Of a stretch of DNA of 64,000 nt, positions 8,157-17,750 are shown in pieces. The notes beneath the pieces were generated by a model. That model was not told the DNA's origin. It worked only from the letters and a program-made list of their open reading frames with translations, and ran no database searches. The stretch's first letter is position 1, and every line of letters begins with the position of its first letter. The position numbers and the translations under genes are program-made. The stretch lies in contig NZ_CP150218.1 in the NCBI RefSeq assembly GCF_037969875.1, positions 7,378,001-7,442,000 on the forward strand, in the 5' to 3' direction. Source of the DNA: Paenibacillus sp. FSL R7-0337. Its GTDB lineage: Bacteria; Bacillota; Bacilli; Paenibacillales; Paenibacillaceae.

Positions 8157-11100
8157 GTGTTCTCGCAGACCGACCCGGATAATGCGCTCGACAAGAATCC
8201 CTATCTCGATGTATTCACCACCCATCTCTACGGAACTGTTGGCATTGGTACGGATGAGAACAAGCTGTACCACTCCGGAGATTTCTCCAAGAGTCCTCTG
8301 GATTACACCAAGGATGGAAGCAAGTATCCCGAATATCTGACCAAGTATAAGCTCTGGCAGGCAGAATTTATGAATCAGGACACCGGTGACGGATCGGCTG
8401 GGGCGTATACCCAGCGCTACGGCAATCAGAATATTAATGATGCTGTGCGCTGGTCCAATCTGATGACCAATATGTTCACCAGTAATCCGGGCTTCACCGG
8501 CTTTGTCTGGTGGAGCATGTGGGACAGCAACGGCGCAGACGGCTCTGACCTGATCCGCTTCGTGACGACCAACTCCCAGCAGGAGCCGGGACGGATCAGC
8601 ACACTGACCGGTGAATACCGGTTGTTCAAGCGCTTTTACAGCTACGGGCATTTCTCCCGGTTCATGAATCCCGGCGATGTGCGCTTTGAGGTTACACGCG
8701 TACCGGCGCCTGATCTGAATGTGGTCGGCTTCAAGAATCCGGCTACGGGTGATTTCTCGATGACGGTATCCAACGCGAACAACGATGCCAGTGTCCAGCC
8801 GCTGGAATTCAATCTGAAGGACTTCCCGGCAGGAACGGACAGTGTGACGGTGTTCCGCACCTCGGGAAGCGAGAACCAGAAGAAGCTGGGTACGATTCCG
8901 TTATCGGGCGGCAAGTTCGTTATTGACATTCCGTCCGCCAGCATCGTGACAATCGTTCCGTCCAAGGGAACCTTTGCCACCTATCAGGGACTGGACGGGG
9001 AACGCGATGTCTTCTCCACGCTGGAAGCAGAGGGGAATGATAACCGTGTGCCCGGCGACAGTGCAGGCCAGGCGGGCCGGGCCAATGAGGCAGTGAAGCT
9101 TGGGACAGGCGGAACCCTCGCTTACAACAATGTGAACTTTGCAGACGGCTCGGCGAACGGCGGTGTAGTCCGCAGACACTTGCTATACCTTACTGCCCAG
9201 ACGAAGTCGGCCCAGGGAGGCAAGCTTGCCGCATACGTCCTTCCGGTGGGAACGGCTGTCGGCAGCAGGACCGATATTCAGTCCCAAGGTACGCGGGTCG
9301 CAGCGATTGTGGTACCGGCCAACGATAGCTACGGCAAATTCCAGGCTATGGTCGATACTGGTGATCTCAGTGCTTACGGGCATAAGGATCTCTATATTGT
9401 GGCTGAGCCCAATGGGGCCGAGGGTACGATTACCGTTGACCGCTTCCTGTTCGGCGCAGGCGATTCCGACTGGAGTGCGGCTGCCAATAACTCGGTTGTG
9501 ACGATTCCAGGGAACCTGCTGCTGAATGGAGATTTCGATACAGCTACAGGCGTAAGTACCGATCACTGGTCGGCAGGCCGTTACAATAACGGCAGCTTCG
9601 AGCCTGCTGTCACTGGACCTGTACTCACGGCAGATACAGTGCAGAGTTACTCGGGACTCTCCCGTTATCTGAAGAACAGCTCTACCTCCAAGGTTGCCGG
9701 GTCCGGGAAGCTTGCGGGCCGCACAGCAGCTGCGGAGCAGTATGACGGCATCTGGCAGGATGTGACCGGCAAGCTGAGCCAGGGAGAGAGCTATAACTTC
9801 AAGGGCTATTTCCTCTCGATGATGAGCCGCCCGGACAGTTATGATGTCGCTGCGGAGCAACCGGGGGATGTGGAAGTGGCGCTGGTGTATTACGACAAGG
9901 ATGGAGTTCAGCTTGGCATGGACCCGGTTAATGGGCGCGATATGCCGGAACCCTACGCTGCCCGTGAAGCTGGCGATCCGGCTTACTGGCAGAACGGGAA
10001 ACTGATTGGGCGTATTCTTGAGGGCGGCCCGCTTGGCCTCAGCTCCTTCCAGCCTGTGGATGTGAAGGTGGCGGACTGGCATGAGACGCCTAATCAACCA
10101 TTCACGTATGAAGAACCCGCAGGTACAGCAAAGGTGGTACTGGCGGTGTATGCGAAGGATGCCAACATCCTGTATGCGGACCAAATGTCGCTTACTCCTG
10201 AGGCGGTTGTCTCCCGCAACCTCTTTATCGATGGCGTTCAGCCGTCTGATTTTGACGAAGGGAAATATGAATATAAATATACAGTAACCGGGAACGCCAT
10301 TCCGAAGGTTACGGCGGTAACCAGCGAACCGGCTGAGCTTGTGAGCATCTCGCAGGCAGACAGTGCGCAAGGCACGGCAGTGGTCCGGTTTATCAAAGGC
10401 GAACAAGTGAAGACCTATAAAATCTTCTTCAGTACGAACGAGGTGGTTGATTTCTCGAATGGCCTTCCGGCAGGCTGGGAGGTGGTAAATCCGGCTGATC
10501 CGCAGACTGCACTCCGCTATAGTGCGGATGGTGCAGAGATTCAGACCTTGAAGAGCGATACGGACTATCCGGGCAGCCATAATATGCTGCAGCTTCCAGG
10601 CTCCGCTGAAGGGAACTGGACGCTGACGGCGAAGCTTACCGTTGACAAACCGCTGAATGATCCGTCGATGGGCGAGAACTCCCAGGTTGGGCTTGGCATC
10701 AGCGGCAGTTCAAGCGGAGAATTTTACCGGATCAATGCAAGGAAGGTCAGCAGCAATATCAAAGTAAATAATTCAGGCAAAAGCGGCACCCAGTCCTTCA
10801 CCAACAATACGAATCAGACCAATCTGAGCGGGACTACCTATTACTTGCGGATTGTAAAAGAAGGCAATGTGGTGCAAGGCTATTTCTCGACCAACAACGG
10901 CTCTTCCTGGACCACGATGGGCAGTCCGTCCACGTATACTCCGGAATTCTTCAAGGCTGCCAAGGTACAATTGTATGGAACCAATACCAGCGCTGTAACG
11001 GACTTCAAAGTCACCTTCTCGGGGGTTACCCTGGTGAAGACCCTGGGAGAGACGGGGGAAATTACTGCAGATCAGCAGGCGGTAGAGGAAGCGGCGACCT

Positions 11101-14100
11101 TGATTGGCACCCGGATTACCGTTCCTAATGCAGTAGAGGGTGAAGATAACGCTAAGCTGATGGCCAAAGCACAGGCTGTTCTGGATGGGAATGAAGCGCT
11201 GAAGCAACTGGGAGTGAAGACCGTTATTACCCTCCAGGGAGGCGGATTTACGCTGACTGTTATTAAGGGAAGTGTCAGTGTAAAGGTTAGCCCGTTCACT
11301 ATTACAGCAGGGATGAAGGCGGTAAGAGATTTCGAGGATGGGACCGTGCAAGGCTTCCAGCCAAAGGGAAGTGCTGGCGTGAAGCTGGAGGTGACCAAAG
11401 AAGCTAACCATACAGCGGGCGGCGCATATGCTCTGAAGGTCACAGGCCGTGCCGCCAACCCGGACGGACCTTCGGTCCCGGTCAAGGATGCTGTCACCGT
11501 TGGTAACGAGTACAAGGCAACAGTCTGGGTGAAGCTGATCAGCCCGGCAAGCGCACAGCTCAAGCTGACGGCACAGGTCAATGCGCCAACGCCGTACTAT
11601 GTCAGTCTGGCTACACAGACGCTTAGTGCAGGCGGAGACTGGGTGAAGCTGGAAGGCACCTACCGTTATCTGCACGATGATGTCACTTTATATGTGGAGA
11701 GCCCGAACAGTATGGTTGCGTCTTACTATATTGATGATTTCAGCTTCACAGACACAGGGCTGGAGAGCATTCTTCCACTCCAGGAGGTGTATAAGAACGA
11801 CTTCCTGCTCGGCAATATACCCGGCACTAATGATCTTAATCCGGGCAACGGACAGAATGCGTTCTTCAATTATCACTTCAATGCCGTGACCTTCGAGAAC
11901 GAGATGAAGCCGGATGCGCTGCAGAAGATCAAAGGCACTTTTACCTTCAGCAAATCAGACGATATGGTTGCCAAATCCCGGGCGATGGGGGCGGAGGTCC
12001 ATGGGCATGTGCTGGTATGGCATAGCCAGACTCCGGCGTGGTTCACGCAGCAGGTAGATGCCTCAGGCAATGCCGTGAAGGATGGGGCGGGGAATCCGGT
12101 CTATCTTAGCCGCAGTGAAGCACTGGCAAATATGAGAACCCATATCCGTACTGTCATGGAGCATTACAAGGATTCGGTGATCTCTTGGGATGTGGTCAAT
12201 GAGGCGATGCAGGATGGTCCTCCCGCCGTAACGGACTGGAAGGATGCGCTGCGTAAGTCACCTTGGTACTATTCTGTCGGCCCTGACTTTGTAGAGCAGG
12301 CATTCCTTGCCGCCAGGGAAGTGCTGAATGACAATCCGGCGTGGAATATCAAGCTGTATTACAATGACTTCAATGATGATTTCCCGGAAAAGCGGGATGC
12401 CATCTATGACATGGTCAAAGAGATCAATGACCGTTATGCGCTGGCCCATCCCGGCAAACTGCTGGTTGACGGCATCGGGCTGCAGTCCCACTACGATATG
12501 AGAACCAAGCCTGCCAATGTGGAAGCGGCGATTGAGAAATATGCTTCGCTGGGCGTGGAGCTCTCCATCAGCGAGCTGGATGTGCTGGCAGGCATGAATT
12601 ATTCCCTCTCAGCAGAGTGGGCAGAGAAGCAGGCGAGCCTGTATGCCCAATTGTTCCAGATCTACAAGAAGCATGCGGATGTTATTGCGCGTGTCACCCT
12701 TTGGGGATATGCGGACAGCGCGAGCTGGAGAGCGGGCCAGAATCCGTTACCGTTCATCAGTTCGCTGGCACCGAAGCCGGCATATTATGCCATCCTTGAT
12801 CCTGAGAAGTATCTGGCCGGTCATCCGCTCTATATGACTCCAGAGACTAAGAGCTCTACGGCGCTGTATGGTACCCCTGAGATTGATGGAAGCATAGACG
12901 GCCTCTGGGCGAATGCGCCGGAGATCCAGATTGATAATCATATTATGGCGACAGCGGAGACCACAGGAACCGCCCGGACGCTATGGGATGAAGAGAATCT
13001 CTATGTACTGTTCCAGGTCAAAGATACGCAGTTAAGCAAAGCCAGCACGGATAAGACGAAGCAGGACTCCGTGGAAGCTTATGTGGACGAAGACCGTATG
13101 AACGCCTGGCCGTACCGCGAGGATGACGGGCAATACCGGGTCAACTATGCCGGGGAGCAGTCCTTCAAGTTCCTCAGTAATTCGACACCGGCGGTTTCAC
13201 CGGGATTTGAATCGGCGGCGGTAACCGAAGGAACGGCTTATACGGTGGAGATGAAGATTCCGTTCCGCACACTGAAGCCGGAGAACGGGACACAGATCCG
13301 GTTCGATGCACAGGTGAACAACGCAACCGGGTCCAGCCTGATCGGCGTAGCCACCTGGAATGATCTGCTGGGCCGGGCTGCAAAATCAACAGAGGTGTTC
13401 GGCAGCCTTACTCTCAGCGGCAAGGGAGACGCAGTACCGCCCGTGTGGGCTGAGGGAAGCAAGCTTGCAGCTACCGATATTACGCGTACAGGGGTTACCT
13501 TATCGTGGCCGGCTGCAATGGATAATGTGGGCGTTACCGGCTACCGCATCTACAACGGGATCGATGCTGAGCCGGTGCTTGTAACCGGCAATGAACCGGT
13601 GGAGACCGTAACCGGAGCCGTATATCGTTATGAGGTAGCCGGACTGCTGCCGAACAGGCCGTATACCTTCAAGGTAGAGGCAGGCGATGCTGCGGGGAAC
13701 TGGAGTAAGGACGGACCGTCCGTTATAGTGACCACCCTTCCGGGTCAAGACGTCACGCCGCCGGTCTGGGCGGAAGGAAGTACGCTTGCTGCTTCCGGTA
13801 TCACGAGTAACGGGTTGACGCTGACCTGGTCGGCTACGGCCACTGATGACAGCGGCATCTACGGGTACCGGATTACGAACGGAACCGGAGATAAACCGAT
13901 TACGGTTACAGATGCTGTGTATACGGAGACCGTAACGGGTGCTGTATACAGTCATCAAGTAACGGGACTACAGCCGGGTAAGCCGTATACGTTCAAAGTG
14001 GAAGCAGGAGACACGGGCGGCAATTGGAGCGAGAGCGGGCCTTCTGTGTCAGCCACCACGCTGCCTGCTACGGACACCACACCTCCGGTCTGGATGGAGG

Positions 14101-15104
14101 GAAGCAAGCTTGAAGCTTCACGGATCACTGCATCCGCTCTGACACTAACGTGGACACGGGCTGCTGATGATAAGGGAGTGACCGGCTACAAAGTCTATAG
14201 GGGAGCAGAGGAAATCGCTGCGTTGTCTGGAACAGTGCTGCGGTACGAGGTAACCGGGCTTGCTGCGGGAACAGAGTATCATTTCTCGGTGCAGGCCGGG
14301 GATGAAGCCGGGAACTGGAGCACGAATGGTCCTGCCCTCTCTGTAACTACGCTAAAAGACAGCGGCGGTCCGTCTGAGCCTACGCCAACACCAACAACAA
14401 GACCAACACCAACACCGACGCCAATATCTACACCAGCGCCGACATCTGCGCCAGCATCTATGCCGTCATCTGCACCAACGCCTACCCCTGTGCCTGGAGC
14501 AGTAGTGTCGCCAGCGCCGTCACCAGGCTTGACTTCGGCACCGACACCAGCGCCTGTCAGCCCATTCCGGGATGTGCAGGCCAAGTATAGCTGGGCTTCC
14601 GAGGCGATTGACACGCTATACGGGCTGGGTATAGTCACTGGAACCTCTGGTACGACCTTTAATCCAGGGGAAAACATCACGAGAGCGGATTTCGTGCTGA
14701 TGCTGGTGAGAGCTCTGGGACTTGAAGCGGAGGCAGATTCCAGCTTCACAGATGTCAGTCAGGGAGCCTATTATTATGAAGCATTGGGCATTGCCAAGAA
14801 GCTCGGAATCATCCAGGGAGTAGACGGAAGCAGTTTCAATCCGAAGGGAGAAATCACCAGACAGGATATGATGGTGATCGCTGCCAGAGCACTGAAGGCG
14901 GTGAACAAATTAACCGTTAGCGGCAGTGCCGGAGATTTAAGCGGCTATACGGACAGCAATAAGGTAGCGAAGTATGCCGTAAATAGTGTAGCCGCTCTGG
15001 TCAGAGAAGGCATCGTGAGGGGAGACGGCACATCCGTTCATCCCGCCGCAGCCACCACCCGGGCGGAAGCCGCCGTCATGATTTTCCGCATACTGAAGAA
15101 GTAA
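8157..15104 (+). CDS. GH30-GH10 surface xylanase, main 3-prime part (GH30 C-terminus, CBMs, GH10, FN3, SLH)
   Basis: About 2,315 codons, open from just after the frameshift; the GTG at 8157 has no convincing ribosome binding site and is probably not a real start. By nucleotide position: rest of the GH30 barrel with WQAEF (likely nucleophile Glu, codon 8364) and its beta-sandwich to about 8970; CBM6/35-like (9000-9470); CBM4_9-like (9510-10200); cadherin-like segment (10200-10440); concanavalin-like/DUF1349-like segment (10440-11040); CBM22-like (11313-11760); GH10 (11765-12830) with acid/base Glu in VVNEAM (codon 12201) and nucleophile in SELDV (codon 12573); CBM9-like (12850-13425); three FN3 modules (13434-14355); a Pro/Thr linker; three SLH repeats (14566-15101). 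This is a cell-surface enzyme combining two xylanase types with several xylan-binding modules. Confidence 0.88.
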   Translation: MFSQTDPDNALDKNPYLDVFTTHLYGTVGIGTDENKLYHSGDFSKSPLDYTKDGSKYPEYLTKYKLWQAEFMNQDTGDGSAGAYTQRYGNQNINDAVRWSNLMTNMFTSNPGFTGFVWWSMWDSNGADGSDLIRFVTTNSQQEPGRISTLTGEYRLFKRFYSYGHFSRFMNPGDVRFEVTRVPAPDLNVVGFKNPATGDFSMTVSNANNDASVQPLEFNLKDFPAGTDSVTVFRTSGSENQKKLGTIPLSGGKFVIDIPSASIVTIVPSKGTFATYQGLDGERDVFSTLEAEGNDNRVPGDSAGQAGRANEAVKLGTGGTLAYNNVNFADGSANGGVVRRHLLYLTAQTKSAQGGKLAAYVLPVGTAVGSRTDIQSQGTRVAAIVVPANDSYGKFQAMVDTGDLSAYGHKDLYIVAEPNGAEGTITVDRFLFGAGDSDWSAAANNSVVTIPGNLLLNGDFDTATGVSTDHWSAGRYNNGSFEPAVTGPVLTADTVQSYSGLSRYLKNSSTSKVAGSGKLAGRTAAAEQYDGIWQDVTGKLSQGESYNFKGYFLSMMSRPDSYDVAAEQPGDVEVALVYYDKDGVQLGMDPVNGRDMPEPYAAREAGDPAYWQNGKLIGRILEGGPLGLSSFQPVDVKVADWHETPNQPFTYEEPAGTAKVVLAVYAKDANILYADQMSLTPEAVVSRNLFIDGVQPSDFDEGKYEYKYTVTGNAIPKVTAVTSEPAELVSISQADSAQGTAVVRFIKGEQVKTYKIFFSTNEVVDFSNGLPAGWEVVNPADPQTALRYSADGAEIQTLKSDTDYPGSHNMLQLPGSAEGNWTLTAKLTVDKPLNDPSMGENSQVGLGISGSSSGEFYRINARKVSSNIKVNNSGKSGTQSFTNNTNQTNLSGTTYYLRIVKEGNVVQGYFSTNNGSSWTTMGSPSTYTPEFFKAAKVQLYGTNTSAVTDFKVTFSGVTLVKTLGETGEITADQQAVEEAATLIGTRITVPNAVEGEDNAKLMAKAQAVLDGNEALKQLGVKTVITLQGGGFTLTVIKGSVSVKVSPFTITAGMKAVRDFEDGTVQGFQPKGSAGVKLEVTKEANHTAGGAYALKVTGRAANPDGPSVPVKDAVTVGNEYKATVWVKLISPASAQLKLTAQVNAPTPYYVSLATQTLSAGGDWVKLEGTYRYLHDDVTLYVESPNSMVASYYIDDFSFTDTGLESILPLQEVYKNDFLLGNIPGTNDLNPGNGQNAFFNYHFNAVTFENEMKPDALQKIKGTFTFSKSDDMVAKSRAMGAEVHGHVLVWHSQTPAWFTQQVDASGNAVKDGAGNPVYLSRSEALANMRTHIRTVMEHYKDSVISWDVVNEAMQDGPPAVTDWKDALRKSPWYYSVGPDFVEQAFLAAREVLNDNPAWNIKLYYNDFNDDFPEKRDAIYDMVKEINDRYALAHPGKLLVDGIGLQSHYDMRTKPANVEAAIEKYASLGVELSISELDVLAGMNYSLSAEWAEKQASLYAQLFQIYKKHADVIARVTLWGYADSASWRAGQNPLPFISSLAPKPAYYAILDPEKYLAGHPLYMTPETKSSTALYGTPEIDGSIDGLWANAPEIQIDNHIMATAETTGTARTLWDEENLYVLFQVKDTQLSKASTDKTKQDSVEAYVDEDRMNAWPYREDDGQYRVNYAGEQSFKFLSNSTPAVSPGFESAAVTEGTAYTVEMKIPFRTLKPENGTQIRFDAQVNNATGSSLIGVATWNDLLGRAAKSTEVFGSLTLSGKGDAVPPVWAEGSKLAATDITRTGVTLSWPAAMDNVGVTGYRIYNGIDAEPVLVTGNEPVETVTGAVYRYEVAGLLPNRPYTFKVEAGDAAGNWSKDGPSVIVTTLPGQDVTPPVWAEGSTLAASGITSNGLTLTWSATATDDSGIYGYRITNGTGDKPITVTDAVYTETVTGAVYSHQVTGLQPGKPYTFKVEAGDTGGNWSESGPSVSATTLPATDTTPPVWMEGSKLEASRITASALTLTWTRAADDKGVTGYKVYRGAEEIAALSGTVLRYEVTGLAAGTEYHFSVQAGDEAGNWSTNGPALSVTTLKDSGGPSEPTPTPTTRPTPTPTPISTPAPTSAPASMPSSAPTPTPVPGAVVSPAPSPGLTSAPTPAPVSPFRDVQAKYSWASEAIDTLYGLGIVTGTSGTTFNPGENITRADFVLMLVRALGLEAEADSSFTDVSQGAYYYEALGIAKKLGIIQGVDGSSFNPKGEITRQDMMVIAARALKAVNKLTVSGSAGDLSGYTDSNKVAKYAVNSVAALVREGIVRGDGTSVHPAAATTRAEAAVMIFRILKK

Positions 15105-15150
15105 CTCGGAGAAGCACAACCCCGCAGGTAAAAGCATAGAATTACATCAA

Positions 15151-15222
15151 ATACCCCTCACGGCCGCGAGCGTCCACCCATCGGAAGATGGGCCGGATGC
15201 TGGCTGGCCGGAGGGTATTTTT
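15151..15222 (+). terminator. terminator after the giant xylanase gene
   Basis: ATACCCCTCACGGCC at 15151-15165 pairs imperfectly with GGCCGGAGGGTAT at 15206-15218, with extra inner pairing, followed by a T-run. Confidence 0.7.
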
Positions 15223-15235
15223 GTTGGATAAAGTA

Positions 15236-15256
15236 CACTTGCTGATGAGCGAATGG
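15236..15256 (+). repeat. short dispersed repeat, copy 2
   Basis: CACTTGCTGATGAGCGAATGG matches the elements at 6803 and 44500. The remaining gap to 15428 has no convincing gene. It is AT-rich near its end, where a promoter for the next gene is likely, but I cannot name clear boxes. Confidence 0.5.
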
Positions 15257-15428
15257 ACACTACTGGATAGTACCCGGGCATCCCGCAACTCTGGGTCTTC
15301 CCGCCCAGCTCTGCCGCTACGCGTTCGCCTTGCGGTTATACCGGAAGTACTAATATTTCCTGTATAGCTTCTTTTTTACAAATAATTAGTTTATCATTGC
15401 TTCATTCCAAAGATTAGGAGGATTTACT

Positions 15429-16784
15429 ATGCGTCGAGTAATAAAACATATAAGCCGGTTGTGTGCGGGGCTTATGCTGCTGGGTACTGTATTTTACGCG
15501 GGAGGGGGGCGGGTACTGGCTTCGCCTGTCGGGAGTGAACAGGTTATCAGGACAGAGGTTGCGGCTCCGGCTGCTGTGGACGTCAGTTCTTCCATTGCAG
15601 TGCTGGGCAGCCCGTTCAAGAAAGCGGCTTATGCGCGTAATGTCTGGGACATGCAGCTTTTTGGCGGCAAAATCTATCTGGGCCACGGCAACAGCAGCAA
15701 CAATGCGCCTTCGCCCAATGCGGGGCCGGTTCCAATCTATTACTGGGATCTTGCCCAGAATAAATTCTCTGTCCAGGATGTTACGTATACGAACCCGGCG
15801 ACAGGCAAGGTGACTACCAATGTCTATGTCATGGATGAGCAGATCGATACCTTCAAGGTGCTGAACGGAGAGCTGTATATTCCCGGGCATGACTCCAGAG
15901 TACCGGGGTGGGCTTACGGGAATTTTTACCGGCTGAACGGGGATCACTGGGATCAATACATGAACATTCCCGGAGGTATTCATGTGTACGACATGGCTTA
16001 CTACAAAGGCAAGCTGTACACAGCACTGGGCGCTAACGAAGGGCCTTTGATTTACGTGTCTTCGAACAAGGGAGCAACCTGGACCCGCCTCGGCTCGGTC
16101 TCCCAGTACGGTATTATGCGTGCGTACAATCTGTTCGAGCTGGGCGATACACTGTATGCTTCCTCAGCCACGGCAGGGAAGACCCAGGGAATTGCCAATG
16201 AGAAAGGGTATATGACCTCCATCAAGCAGAGCACAAGCGGGGGGATTCAGACGTCCAAGCTGACTTTTACCAGTACCCAGTTGTTCCCAGGGATCAGCTT
16301 CGTTACCAAACCCGGTGAAGTGAATGTTCCCGGTGTCAGCGGACAGCCTTGGCTGAAGCTCCTGCGCACGACCCCTGTGAACGACCGGCTGCTCTATATT
16401 GCAGGGGTGATCTATAACGATCATCAATCGATCCCGCAGGGACTGTTCTCGGCCGGAGCTAACTTCCAGAATGTGCGCAAGGAACGGTTGCCTGACTCTG
16501 CTGTAGTGCCAATGGATATTCTGGAGCGCGGGGAGACGGTATATGTGCTCGGTTACGTGAAGGAAGCTCCAGGACAATATACGAATGCTGTTTACCGCAA
16601 AAATACTGCCAGCTTCGCAGCCAGCGGGGAAGGCTGGAGCGAAGTCTTCCGCTTCAGCCGGGATACGTTCGCCCGTTCTTTCGAGGAACAGAATGGCGAT
16701 TTCTATTTCGGACTGGGGAGTTATGCGGATGTCATTCCGGCTTCCACCGGCACGATTCTGAAGCTGAGCGCCGGGGCTTATTAA
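15429..16784 (+). CDS. secreted protein of unknown function
   Basis: A 451-residue protein with a signal peptide (about 1-31, ending VLA-S) and no membrane segment after it. ATG at 15429 follows TAGGAGGA at 15415-15422. The body has recurring short motifs such as GGKIYLGHGNS, NGELYIPGHDS, KGKLYTALGAN and GDTLYASSAT at roughly 40-60 residue spacing. This resembles blades of a beta-propeller (Kelch or sialidase-like), but I do not recognise the family and see no catalytic motif. It stands alone between the giant xylanase and the convergent lipoprotein gene, with only 3 bases before the latter. A role in polysaccharide binding or breakdown is only a guess from location. Confidence 0.8.
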   Translation: MRRVIKHISRLCAGLMLLGTVFYAGGGRVLASPVGSEQVIRTEVAAPAAVDVSSSIAVLGSPFKKAAYARNVWDMQLFGGKIYLGHGNSSNNAPSPNAGPVPIYYWDLAQNKFSVQDVTYTNPATGKVTTNVYVMDEQIDTFKVLNGELYIPGHDSRVPGWAYGNFYRLNGDHWDQYMNIPGGIHVYDMAYYKGKLYTALGANEGPLIYVSSNKGATWTRLGSVSQYGIMRAYNLFELGDTLYASSATAGKTQGIANEKGYMTSIKQSTSGGIQTSKLTFTSTQLFPGISFVTKPGEVNVPGVSGQPWLKLLRTTPVNDRLLYIAGVIYNDHQSIPQGLFSAGANFQNVRKERLPDSAVVPMDILERGETVYVLGYVKEAPGQYTNAVYRKNTASFAASGEGWSEVFRFSRDTFARSFEEQNGDFYFGLGSYADVIPASTGTILKLSAGAY

Positions 16785-16787
16785 AGG

Positions 16788-17750
16788 CTACTCCCCAATA
16801 ATCGCAATATTCGTGTTGATCCATTGGGCGGTATCTACCCCCTTGGCCTGTAAAAGCAGCGTATTGATGATATCCTCGCCCCAGTTCTGCTCGTTCTGTG
16901 AGATGACCCGGGTAATCTGGCCGTTATCCAGCGCCTGCTGCAAGGCAGGGGTCAGGCCGAGGGCAAGGTTATAACGCTTTAGCCCCTTGGCCTTCCAGAC
17001 CAGGACAGAGCTGGTGCCGGAGACAAAATCCAGATTGACCAGCGCGCTGAAATGGGGATGGTCCGAGATCATCTGCTCCAGCTGCCCGGCAGCCCGCTCC
17101 TCACTGCCGTCATTGTGGCGGATCTCCAGTACATCAATGTCCGTATGCTTAGTCAGGTAGGTCTCAAGTCCAAGCAGGCGTTCCCGGGTGCTCTGCATCC
17201 GGGACATCCCGGACTCCACCAGAATCATTCCTTTACCGCTTAGCAGACGTTCTACCGTCTGTCCCATCACTGCACCGGTTGCCCGGTTATCCGCCCCGAT
17301 ATAGGCTGCTCTCCGGCTGGCAGGCGAATCCGATTCGAAGCAGACCACGGGAATCCCTTGGGCGGCCGCTTTGTTAATCATGGCGGTTAGCGCCTGCGAA
17401 TCCACCGGAGCAATCGCAATGCCGTCTACCCCCCGCTTAATCATCATCTCCATGATGCGGATCTGCTGCTCCAGATTGGCTTCATCGGGAGCTTGCACCA
17501 GCAGTTCCACATTATGCTTCTTGGCAACCGCTTCCGCTTTTTCGGTGATCATCTCGTAAGTGGCATTCACCATAGGGTAGATAATGCCGAAAGTCAGCGG
17601 AGGTTCTTCACCTGCACTTAACGGAGAATCTCCCGCTGTCTTCTCGGGAGTATCCGCTGCTCCGGCGGACTGTAGGCAACCGCCAAGCAGGAAGCCTGCC
17701 GTCAGCAGCAGAAGAACCACAGACCATCCCCGAAGCCTGTTTACGCTCAC
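16788..17750 (-). CDS. sugar-binding lipoprotein, LacI/RbsB-like (possible kinase co-sensor)
   Basis: 320 residues. The lipobox LLGGC gives lipidated Cys25; after a tether of about 25 residues comes a periplasmic-binding-protein fold of the RbsB/XylF class (Peripla_BP_4), with GVDGIAIAPVDS near residue 110. It starts with GTG at 17750, overlapping the stop of the response regulator gene by four bases, so it is the third gene of the kinase-regulator-lipoprotein operon. No permease or ATPase belongs to this operon. By analogy with the XylFII/LytS/YesN system of clostridia, it may act as the sugar-sensing partner of the kinase rather than as a transporter subunit. That assignment is inference. 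Confidence 0.85.
   Translation of the reverse strand: MSVNRLRGWSVVLLLLTAGFLLGGCLQSAGAADTPEKTAGDSPLSAGEEPPLTFGIIYPMVNATYEMITEKAEAVAKKHNVELLVQAPDEANLEQQIRIMEMMIKRGVDGIAIAPVDSQALTAMINKAAAQGIPVVCFESDSPASRRAAYIGADNRATGAVMGQTVERLLSGKGMILVESGMSRMQSTRERLLGLETYLTKHTDIDVLEIRHNDGSEERAAGQLEQMISDHPHFSALVNLDFVSGTSSVLVWKAKGLKRYNLALGLTPALQQALDNGQITRVISQNEQNWGEDIINTLLLQAKGVDTAQWINTNIAIIGE

Noticed and set aside
8157-8160. GTG at 8157 as a real start of a separate gene
   Set aside because: It would begin in the middle of the GH30 barrel, without signal peptide or ribosome site; the frameshift explanation fits exactly.
9183-10580. 465-codon open frame on the minus strand inside the giant xylanase gene
   Set aside because: Antisense shadow of a well-supported multidomain protein, rich in Arg/His, with no recognisable domain or start site.
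14360-14560. Tandem ACACCAACA-like DNA as a regulatory microsatellite
   Set aside because: It encodes the Pro/Thr linker of the xylanase and is in frame, so no separate role is needed.
14279-14749. Val/Gly-rich minus-strand frame over the Pro/Thr linker
   Set aside because: It is the complement of the low-complexity linker codons, not a gene.
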